Under the pieces are notes generated by a model, which did no database searches, was not told the DNA's origin, and saw nothing but the letters and a program-made list of their open reading frames with translations. A DNA stretch of 39,182 nt from Verrucomicrobiota bacterium (GTDB lineage Bacteria > Verrucomicrobiota > Verrucomicrobiia > Limisphaerales > J093). Location of the stretch: the NCBI GenBank assembly GCA_022710935.1, contig JAKLFY010000062.1, forward strand, positions 1 through 39,182, given 5' to 3'. Shown in pieces: positions 14,335 to 20,802 of this stretch; within the stretch, counting starts at the first letter, position 1, and the number at the start of each line of letters is the position of its first letter. Made by a program: the position numbers and the translations under genes.

Positions 14335-16509
14335 TCAGGGATGCGGGCCGGCCGGCTCGGGAGTCTTTTCCCCTTGGGTGTGTTGCGGCACGGTCATCTC
14401 GTACTCGACGCCTTCGGGTATAGGCACGGCGACCGGGACGGTCACGGGATCGCCCGCGGACGTTTGGCGGGAGGCGTCCACCGCCACGAAGGCCGTATAG
14501 GGTGAGAGGAGATTGAATTCGAGCGCCAGGGCTTTGATCTCGTCCGCGAGCGCTTCGGCCCCCGTGCCCAGGACTGCTGCATCCATCAGGTCGGCCATTT
14601 TCAAGCGGGCCCAGACACTGGGCAGGCTCCGGTTCCCCGGTGCCAGGACGGTCCGGCCAGGGACGTGGAATTCGAGAGTGCGGGCGCCGATCCGGCCACG
14701 CACCTGGGCGCGGTGGGGAGGAGGGCCGGTGAACCGCCCCGTCAGGATCACGGGGCGCCCCACGAACAGATCCGGGATGCGACGGGGGAAGACGTCTGTC
14801 ACCTTTGCCCCGGCCCAATCCACGACCAGATCGGTCATGACCGGGTGGCTGAGGCGGGTGTGGAAGCGGTCGATCACGTCGGTCACGCTGTCATGCGGAC
14901 CGAGGTAGGCGACGGCGCCATTGCCGAGTTTGGCAAGGTGTTCGATCAGGTAACGGTTCACCGACGACCCGATGCCGACGCTGAAGACGCGGGACTGACC
15001 CAGGCGGCGTTGGAGTTCGCCCAGAATCTCGGCTTCGTTGCCGATGTACCCGTCGGTCAGAAAGCAGACGAAGCGCAAGCGCGCCGGATCGTGCGGGAAA
15101 TCAAGAGCGGCGCGGAGGCCTTCGATCATCCTCGTTCCTCCCTCGCCCTCGAGGCCGTGCAGGTAATCGAGACCACGCCGCACATTGTCGGGGTTGGCTG
15201 GCAGTGGGGTGGGACCCAGGGCCGAAGCGGTGGCGGAGAACTGGATGAGCTGGAACGTGTCGTCCGGTTGGAGTTGCGTGAGCCAGCGTCGGACGGCGCC
15301 TTTGGCTTGGGTGATGGGCCAACCGCGCATGCTGCCGGAGCAGTCCAGGACGAACACCACTTCGAGGGGTTGCCGCGTGAGGCGCTCGAGTTCCTTGGGT
15401 GGGTAAACCATCAACGTGAGGAACCCGCCTTGATCCTCCTGGAAGGCGATCAGGTTTGCCTTGATGCGCTCGCCCGCCACGCGGTAACGCAGAACAAAGT
15501 CCCGATTGGGCAGCGTATCCGCGGGTTTCAGCTTGACCGTCCAATGCCCGGGGTCGGGCCGTTCGACCTCGACGGCATGGCTGCGGCAGACGGTTTCTTC
15601 CAGGGAGACGCCGGGGACCAGGTCGATCTCGAGGTCGAGGTTGTGTCCACTGCGCTCCCCCGGGCGGAGGTACGGGACTTCGGTCCGCTGCCCGGAAGCG
15701 CCCGGCTGGCCTTGCGCCACGGCGCCGACGCCATCGGTTGAGCTGGGCGGATTGAAGCGCGGACCCACGACGAGCGGGAACACCCATTCATACCAGCCGT
15801 CGTCATAGGCGAGGGTGTGATAGTAAGTCAGGATCACGTCGATGGGCTGGCCGGGTTCGAGGTTGGCCACGGACTGGGTGAAAACATTCGGTCGTTCCTG
15901 GGTGAGCAGGGCGGCCACGTAACCCTGTTGGCGGGCTTCCTTGTAGATGCGCTCCGCCTCCGCCCGCTCGCGAATCAGACCCCGAATGCGACGGTCGCCA
16001 ATTGTCAGAACGAAGTCGCTCACGGCGGCGTTGTGCGGCAGGGGGAACACATAGACCGCTTCGATCTTGTGGCCGAAAGGATTTTCGAACTGCTGGGTGA
16101 CCGCGACCGTGGCGAGGTTGCCGTTCACCGCCGCTTTCACGGCGGTGCGCTTCAAGGGCAGGGGGATTTCCTTGCCCTCAGCTTCTTTGCCCAGCAACGC
16201 GCCCGAGCCGGGGGATTCGGGCTCCCTGACGGCCTCGATGCCTTCGCTGCGGGCGATGACCCACAGTTCCTCGTCGAGACTGGGCAGGGCGCCCGGTTCC
16301 GCGGCGCGTTGCGATCCGAGCCTGGCGGAAATGGTCGAAACGCCCTTGGCCGAGCGATAAGACACGCAGCCAGCCAGGAATCCAAGCGCCAGGAGTGTCA
16401 GCAGCATGACACTCGGCGCTGCCGAAAAGCGGAGCAGGGTGCCGACGCGGCATCTCAGCCGTGCCAGGCTGGATGTTTTACACGTCGCTTGAATTGTCGA
16501 CTGGTTCAT
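14335..16509 (-). CDS. VIT and von Willebrand factor A domain lipoprotein
   Basis: This 724-residue surface protein begins with a hydrophobic N-terminus ending in a lipobox (LALGFLAGC, Cys about 48), so it should be lipid-anchored. A VIT domain spans about residues 100-235 (AAVNGNLATVAVTQQFENPFGHKIEAVYVFPLPHNAA with the RERAEAERIYKEA loop). A VWA domain spans about 385-560: VVFVLDCSGSMRG carries the metal-adhesion site DxSxS (Asp about 389), with FLTDG later. A further VIT-VWA-associated region follows. This is the layout of the so-called marine proteobacterial sortase-target and inter-alpha-trypsin-inhibitor-like proteins, which mediate protein or matrix binding. GGAAG precedes the ATG, and the start overlaps the stop of the cohesin-like gene (ATGA). 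It is last in a four-gene operon. Confidence 0.93.
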   Translation of the reverse strand: MNQSTIQATCKTSSLARLRCRVGTLLRFSAAPSVMLLTLLALGFLAGCVSYRSAKGVSTISARLGSQRAAEPGALPSLDEELWVIARSEGIEAVREPESPGSGALLGKEAEGKEIPLPLKRTAVKAAVNGNLATVAVTQQFENPFGHKIEAVYVFPLPHNAAVSDFVLTIGDRRIRGLIRERAEAERIYKEARQQGYVAALLTQERPNVFTQSVANLEPGQPIDVILTYYHTLAYDDGWYEWVFPLVVGPRFNPPSSTDGVGAVAQGQPGASGQRTEVPYLRPGERSGHNLDLEIDLVPGVSLEETVCRSHAVEVERPDPGHWTVKLKPADTLPNRDFVLRYRVAGERIKANLIAFQEDQGGFLTLMVYPPKELERLTRQPLEVVFVLDCSGSMRGWPITQAKGAVRRWLTQLQPDDTFQLIQFSATASALGPTPLPANPDNVRRGLDYLHGLEGEGGTRMIEGLRAALDFPHDPARLRFVCFLTDGYIGNEAEILGELQRRLGQSRVFSVGIGSSVNRYLIEHLAKLGNGAVAYLGPHDSVTDVIDRFHTRLSHPVMTDLVVDWAGAKVTDVFPRRIPDLFVGRPVILTGRFTGPPPHRAQVRGRIGARTLEFHVPGRTVLAPGNRSLPSVWARLKMADLMDAAVLGTGAEALADEIKALALEFNLLSPYTAFVAVDASRQTSAGDPVTVPVAVPIPEGVEYEMTVPQHTQGEKTPEPAGPHP

Positions 16510-17078
16510 GGTGTCTTCCTTTCTTCGGCGTGAACGGTGGCCTGGATTTTGCGGGCTTTGACAGTGGCCGCCGTGACCAGGCGAACTTCATAGTCCGGCT
16601 CGGTGGCGCCCTGAACCTGCACATGGATCGTGGCGACGCGTGTCCGCCCCTTGGGCAAAGCCAGGGATGCGCCCGTGTGAAACGCGGCCAGGATGACCCG
16701 CTCCTTCTGAATGGCGCGCGGATCGTGGTGGGGCGGTTCGCGAAAGGCGTCGGATTCGCCACCTTCGACGCCCACGATCTTCACGTCACTGCCGTGCGCT
16801 TCGAAGACGAGTTGGTAAGCCGCCAGCGGACGGTTGACCGAGTCAACGAACACATCGACAACCCGGAACCGAACTTGCGGTTCAGCCGGCGATGGGGATT
16901 GCCCGCGGGCGCCCGGGCCAAGGGCAAGATCAAGGAGCAGCGGGGCAAGCCAGCGCGGCGCGGCCAGGCCGCAAGCAAAGCCCTGGGTTCCCGGTCCCAT
17001 TCGGCTCCGGCGCACGCCCTGCCCGCCGCGTTGCGCGGTACAGCCATGCGGGCGCACTGACTTGGGTTGTCCGGTCAC
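16506..17078 (-). CDS. Exported cohesin-like beta-sandwich protein
   Basis: This is a 190-residue protein. The GTG start is well supported by a perfect AAGGAGG 6 bp upstream, inside the end of the dockerin frame, and the GTG overlaps the dockerin stop (GTGA). A long basic N-terminus leads to a hydrophobic export segment (LAAPRWLAPLLLDLALGPGARG). The mature part (about 68-185) has the strand pattern of a cohesin-type domain: VRFRVVDVFVDSVNRPLAAYQLVFEA, then VKIVGVEGGE, ILAAFHTGASLPKG-like and VATIHVQVQG. Cohesins bind dockerins, and a dockerin is encoded immediately upstream, which supports the call. Whether these two partners bind each other is inference. Confidence 0.75.
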   Translation of the reverse strand: MTGQPKSVRPHGCTAQRGGQGVRRSRMGPGTQGFACGLAAPRWLAPLLLDLALGPGARGQSPSPAEPQVRFRVVDVFVDSVNRPLAAYQLVFEAHGSDVKIVGVEGGESDAFREPPHHDPRAIQKERVILAAFHTGASLALPKGRTRVATIHVQVQGATEPDYEVRLVTAATVKARKIQATVHAEERKTP

Positions 17079-17383
17079 AGGCGACCTCCTTCTTCGAGCG
17101 CCACGGCGCGGGCGGCGAGCGCGGCCACGTCCCGGTGATCGACCCGCCCGTCCTGGTTCACGTCCGAGGCGGTGTCGGACGGCTGCTCCGCCTCGGTGGC
17201 CAGGGCCAGAGCGAAGGCATCGAGGATGTTCACTTCGCCATCCCGATTGATGTCCCCGGCGAGGGCGGGAGTCGGACCGCGGTGGGCTTTGGCTCGCTCC
17301 AGCAGGAGAGGGGGGGAGTTGTCGAGACTAACGTTTGTTGTTGACCCGGCGAACGCCCGCGAAGCCCAAGGCGGAGAGCGCAA
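17075..17383 (-). CDS. Dockerin type I mini-protein
   Basis: The frame encodes up to 102 residues. The second half is a complete type I dockerin with two calcium-binding loops, GDINRDGEVNILD and SDVNQDGRVDHRD, each followed by the expected helix (AFALALA, VAALAARAVAL). No ATG or GTG precedes the domain. The only candidate starts are a TTG at 17383, inside the end of the PEP-CTERM gene, or CTG codons near 17297. No signal peptide is visible. It may be translated by reinitiation after the PEP-CTERM stop, or it may be the surviving tail of a larger exported protein whose front was replaced. Its stop overlaps the GTG of the cohesin-like gene. Confidence 0.75.
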   Translation of the reverse strand: MRSPPWASRAFAGSTTNVSLDNSPPLLLERAKAHRGPTPALAGDINRDGEVNILDAFALALATEAEQPSDTASDVNQDGRVDHRDVAALAARAVALEEGGRL

Positions 17384-18092
17384 GGGCCAGGCCCGCTGCG
17401 GCGGGTTCGGGGATCACTTCGAAGCTCGTCGCCCACAGGGTCCCCATCGGGCTTCCGGGAGGCAGCGCGAGGTCGTCGTTCATGATCGCGAAGGCGTACT
17501 GCTGCGGATTCGCCCAAAGCGCCGATAACGGCGTGAGCTTGCCCTTCTGGCAGAACATCTCCCAGTCGGATTCATACCCAACCTGGAAGCTGTAAGGATG
17601 CCAGAGGCCGTCGCTGCTCCACTTCATCGGGTACTCTCGCCGGTAGAAGGTTTGATCCGGAACCCCGGGGCCTTCGCCGTCTTCGTCTTCGTACACGCCG
17701 ATGACAAAGTACACGCTGTTGCCCGAGCCCAGCCAGTCGTCTTGCGAGGTTCCCAGCCCAAGCTCCACGCTGATGCTGGTCTGCGGCCACAGGGAGATGT
17801 CCTGGCTCCGCTCACGGGAACTTACATGCGTGAAGAATGGGGCGTAGCAATTCTGGACAACCGTCAGACTGTCCATCTGTGCCCAGATCACTCCATCGGT
17901 CCCATCCTGATACCAATTGACATTCCGGCTGGGGTCTCCGCCTCCGGTCGTCATGTGGAATTTCCAATTGTGGCCTCCGAGAACGGGATCATCCCACGTC
18001 TCGGCGTACGGGACGCCCGCGAACGTTGTGGAAACAAGAAGCAGACCGCTGGCGACGGCCAGGGTCGAGGCAAAACATCTGCTGGTTTTCAT
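17328..18092 (-). CDS. PEP-CTERM sorting-signal protein
   Basis: This 254-residue exported protein has a signal peptide (LAVASGLLLVSTTFAG) and a beta-rich body with features of a jelly-roll (WKFHMTTGGGD, SVYFVIGVYEDEDGEG, WHPYSFQVGYESDW). The C-terminus is a standard PEP-CTERM tail: VIPEPAAAGLALALSALGFAGVRR, meaning PEP, transmembrane helix and basic end. Such tails are recognised by exosortase, which is not encoded in this window. It is first in the operon with the dockerin, cohesin-like and VIT-VWA genes, and divergent from a second PEP-CTERM gene with 307 bp between starts. I found no convincing promoter in that gap. Confidence 0.92.
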   Translation of the reverse strand: MKTSRCFASTLAVASGLLLVSTTFAGVPYAETWDDPVLGGHNWKFHMTTGGGDPSRNVNWYQDGTDGVIWAQMDSLTVVQNCYAPFFTHVSSRERSQDISLWPQTSISVELGLGTSQDDWLGSGNSVYFVIGVYEDEDGEGPGVPDQTFYRREYPMKWSSDGLWHPYSFQVGYESDWEMFCQKGKLTPLSALWANPQQYAFAIMNDDLALPPGSPMGTLWATSFEVIPEPAAAGLALALSALGFAGVRRVNNKR

Positions 18093-18328
18093 GGTGCGAG
18101 TGATGTTGCTATTTGTATTGGTTTAGCTCGCGCGATCAGACTGGCGCGGCACCAACCTCACCCTGGGCGCGTGGGGTTCCTTTCCCTCACGCACCGCCCC
18201 CCTCGTTGTTTATTCGGCTACACTCGGCGCGCCAGTTTCCTGGTCCCCGAGTCAATGCGCAGCTCCTACTCTTACTCGACCAGGTGTCAAGCGCTATTTG
18301 TGTAATCGGCCATAGTAAGTGCTGGTAT

Positions 18329-18443
18329 TCTGCTTGACGGAGCTATGAGTCGGCGCGAGAAGAGACACAGAGGAACAAGCCACATCGAAAGGAACAATCA
18401 TGAAGAGAACTCTCTTCGCGTTGGCGATGGTGATTGCGGCTGG
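18329..18443 (+). repeat. Source copy of the region duplicated at 6401
   Basis: This segment covers the proximal upstream region, ribosome binding site and signal-peptide codons of the intact PEP-CTERM gene. It is 111/115 identical to 6401-6515. The duplicate contains no body of the gene. Confidence 0.9.
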
Positions 18444-18960
18444 CACGGCTATGGCCGCGGATGGCGGATTGCTCACGTTCAACACGTACTACTCGGCCTC
18501 CAACAACCTGAAAGTCGTGTCCCCCGACGGTCAGGAAATCTCGACGGCGAACGGCTGGTATCTGACGCTGCTGAATTCCAGCGGCACTCAGGTGATGGGC
18601 ACCAAGGGTGGAGCGCTTGGGGCACTCGTTCCGATCGTGATTAACTTCACGGGCACCACTGGATTTGCAGCCGCTGGCGGTGACTGGTCGCTCGCGGGTT
18701 TTGACCAGGGCTCGAAGTACAACTTTTACGTGGCTGCGTACAAGGGCGCCGACTACGCGACCGCAATATGGCCCAAGGGCAACATTGGACCGTTTGAAGC
18801 GACGCTGGGCGGCAATCAGTTGTCGCCGCCCGTGCCTGCGGGCAGGCTCGACTATGGAGGGACGCCGGTCTTAATCTTCGTGCCCGAACCCTCCGTGCTT
18901 TCTCTGAGCGTGTTCGGAATGGCGGTGCTCGCTATCCGTCGCCGCAGGCAGGGGATGTGA
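18400..18960 (+). CDS. PEP-CTERM sorting-signal protein
   Basis: This 186-residue exported protein starts at an ATG with AAAGGA 6 bp upstream. The signal peptide is MKRTLFALAMVIAAGTAMA. The body is beta-rich and Gly/Ser/Thr-rich (LLTFNTYYSASNNLKVVSPD, WSLAGFDQGSKYNFYVAAYKG) with no enzymatic motif. The C-terminal sorting signal is FVPEPSVLSLSVFGMAVLAIRRRR: PEP, hydrophobic helix, Arg cluster. It is probably anchored or shed at the cell surface after exosortase processing; the exosortase must lie elsewhere. The first 15 residues and upstream DNA are duplicated at 6.4 kb. Confidence 0.92.
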   Translation: MKRTLFALAMVIAAGTAMAADGGLLTFNTYYSASNNLKVVSPDGQEISTANGWYLTLLNSSGTQVMGTKGGALGALVPIVINFTGTTGFAAAGGDWSLAGFDQGSKYNFYVAAYKGADYATAIWPKGNIGPFEATLGGNQLSPPVPAGRLDYGGTPVLIFVPEPSVLSLSVFGMAVLAIRRRRQGM

Positions 18961-19045
18961 CGGGCCTCGCCGCCGAGCACGGGGTTGCCTCGGTCTGGTG
19001 CCGCGCATGAACGGGCTGCAGGTTGGAGGCTCCGAACGATGAGCC

Positions 19046-19094
19046 GTTTTCTCACCCCCTGCCTGCGGCCCTCGCGGTTTCAGACCTGAACAGT
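19046..19094. repeat. Dispersed repeat, uninterrupted copy
   Basis: This contains both blocks found apart at 14112-14140 and 14301-14324, joined at CTCG. It follows the PEP-CTERM gene by 85 bp and abuts an insertion-element end. Confidence 0.85.
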
Positions 19095-19095
19095 T

Positions 19096-19135
19096 CTATA
19101 TGTCAACTATTTAGATGCGACCCCATTGTCTTTTC
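19096..19135. mobile_element. Insertion-element end overlapping the activator gene
   Basis: This matches the reverse complement of 6541-6580 at about 30 of 40 positions, including tgtcaa, gaccc and cttttc. It supplies the last nine codons and the TAG stop of the sigma-54 activator gene. Confidence 0.55.
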
Positions 19136-20741
19136 TCTCCGGCAGCCGATACCGGGCCCAGCGGCGATCGTGTTCTTGATTGAGCTGGCCGGCTTCGTGA
19201 AGTTTGTGGAGCAAATACCACGCGCGGTGCATATCCACGCCCAGCAGCCGCCGACATTCGGTGTTGTTGATACTGCCCACCTGTCGGACGTGCTCGATGA
19301 TCGCGGTCTCTTCGGGGGCAGCAGCCGAACTGGCGGGGATCGGACAGTCAGGGCCTCGCGGCGCTCGGCCCTCCGAACAAGGAATGCCCTCCGGTGACAG
19401 GCGACCCTGGGGGGACCCCGACGCCGCCCGCCGGACGAAATGGAGGTGCTCCTCACGGATGTCCTCGCCGCCGCTTTCGATGAGGGCGCGTTCGACGATG
19501 TTTTTCAACTCGCGCACGTTGCCGGGGAAATCGTAACCCTCGAGCAGCTTGAGGGCCGGAGCACTCAGGGCCGGATGCGGCAGGTTCATCTCGCGCGCAT
19601 AGAGTCGGAGGAAGTGTTCGGCCAGGAGAGGGATGTCTTCCCGCCGCGCGCGCAAGGGCGGCACTTCGACCGTAAACCGGGCAAGTCGGAAATAGACATC
19701 CTCGCGGAACCGGCCCGTGGCGACGAGGCGCTGGAAGTCAGCGTTCGACGCGGCCAGGATGCGCACGTCGACGTGCCGGCCTTGGGCCGCGCCCAGGGGC
19801 ACGATGACCCCGTCGTCGAGCACGCGCAGGAGCTTGGGCTGCTGGGCCAAGGGCATCTCGCTGATCTCATCCAGAAACAAGGTCCCCCCATCCGCCAGAT
19901 CGAAACACCCCTTGCGCTCGGCATGCGCTCCGGTGAACGCGCCGCGCGCATGCCCAAAGAGGGTCGCCTCGGCCAGATCGGCCGGGATTGCCGAGCAGTT
20001 CACCGGGATGAACGGTCCCTCGGCCCGTTTGCCGCCGTAGTGGATGGCGCGGGCGATGAGTTCCTTGCCGGTGCCGCTTTCGCCGGTGATCAAGACGCTG
20101 GGCGCGCCGCGCGACTGGAGTTTTTGCACGTCGTCCAAGATGCGCTTCAACGTCGCGCTCTGGCCGATGATGCCCGCGATGCCCCAGCGCTCGGCTTCCC
20201 GGTTGGCATACACGGAAAGCTGGTCACCGGCGGCGTCACGCGCATGTTCGGCATCCCGCCGGCGGTTGATTTCTTGCTGCAACCGTTCATTGGCGGCCGA
20301 CAAGGCGCCATTCTTGTCCGCCAGGGCCTGGGTGAGTCGGCTGACCCGGAGATGCGTCTTGACCCGCGCCAGCACCTCTTCGCTCTGAAACGGTTTGGTG
20401 ATGTAATCCACCCCCCCAACCTCGAATCCACGCACCAGGCTCTCGGTTTCGTCCTTGGCCGTGATGAAGACCACGGGAACCGACTGCGTCGTTTCGTCCG
20501 CTTTGAGTCGGCGACACACCTCGAAGCCGTCCACGCCCGGCAGCAAGATGTCCAGCAGCACAAGGTCCGGACGGTCGATGCGCGCAAGGTCGAGCGCGAC
20601 CTCGCCGGTGGGGGCGGCGGAGATGCTGTAGCCGGCCGATTCGAGCGTCTGGCAGAGCAGATCACGGTTCGCCGCCACGTCATCCACGACGAGAATCCTG
20701 GCGCCCGCCAAACTGATTTCAGGTTCCGTTTGCATTGCCAT
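19107..20741 (-). CDS. Sigma-54-dependent response regulator
   Basis: This 544-residue activator partners the upstream hybrid kinase. The receiver (about 13-130) has its phosphoacceptor Asp at residue 64 in VLLDILLPG. A coiled-coil linker (about 135-180) precedes the AAA+ domain, with Walker A GESGTGKE at about 220-227 and an intact GAFTGA loop at about 267-272, so it can remodel sigma-54 RNA polymerase. The C-terminus lacks a Fis-type helix-turn-helix. It ends in SINNTECRRLLGVDMHRAWYLLHKLHEAGQL...WARYRL, which looks like a winged helix. The last residues (KDNGVASK) come from an insertion-element end. Starts at 20741 or 20735 follow a GGGAG; the ATG at 20798 would translate a tandem heptamer repeat (NSQLSTLN), which I consider untranslated. 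Confidence 0.93.
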   Translation of the reverse strand: MAMQTEPEISLAGARILVVDDVAANRDLLCQTLESAGYSISAAPTGEVALDLARIDRPDLVLLDILLPGVDGFEVCRRLKADETTQSVPVVFITAKDETESLVRGFEVGGVDYITKPFQSEEVLARVKTHLRVSRLTQALADKNGALSAANERLQQEINRRRDAEHARDAAGDQLSVYANREAERWGIAGIIGQSATLKRILDDVQKLQSRGAPSVLITGESGTGKELIARAIHYGGKRAEGPFIPVNCSAIPADLAEATLFGHARGAFTGAHAERKGCFDLADGGTLFLDEISEMPLAQQPKLLRVLDDGVIVPLGAAQGRHVDVRILAASNADFQRLVATGRFREDVYFRLARFTVEVPPLRARREDIPLLAEHFLRLYAREMNLPHPALSAPALKLLEGYDFPGNVRELKNIVERALIESGGEDIREEHLHFVRRAASGSPQGRLSPEGIPCSEGRAPRGPDCPIPASSAAAPEETAIIEHVRQVGSINNTECRRLLGVDMHRAWYLLHKLHEAGQLNQEHDRRWARYRLPERKDNGVASK

Positions 20742-20750
20742 CGTCTCCCA

Positions 20751-20775
20751 GTTGAGAGTTGAGAGTTGAGAGTTG
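20751..20775. repeat. Tandem heptamer (ttgagag)
   Basis: Just over three copies of the 7-bp unit lie between the hybrid kinase stop and the preferred start of the activator gene. It is a likely slippage-prone spacer. Confidence 0.8.
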
Positions 20776-20802
20776 GACGTTGAATGTTCCTGATCCATGC
20801 TT

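Noticed and set aside
14214-14423. Independent small gene beginning at a GTG in the RhaM-like segment
   Set aside because: The frame starts mid-domain and continues into repeat DNA, so it is better read as a gene fragment.
14335-18092. A cellulosome
   Set aside because: There is no scaffoldin with multiple cohesins and no glycosidase with a dockerin; there is only one candidate cohesin and one dockerin.
18093-18399. Sigma-54 promoter between the two divergent PEP-CTERM genes
   Set aside because: I looked for GG-N10-GC spaced elements and found none convincing; TTGACG at 18334 also lacks a -10 at proper spacing.
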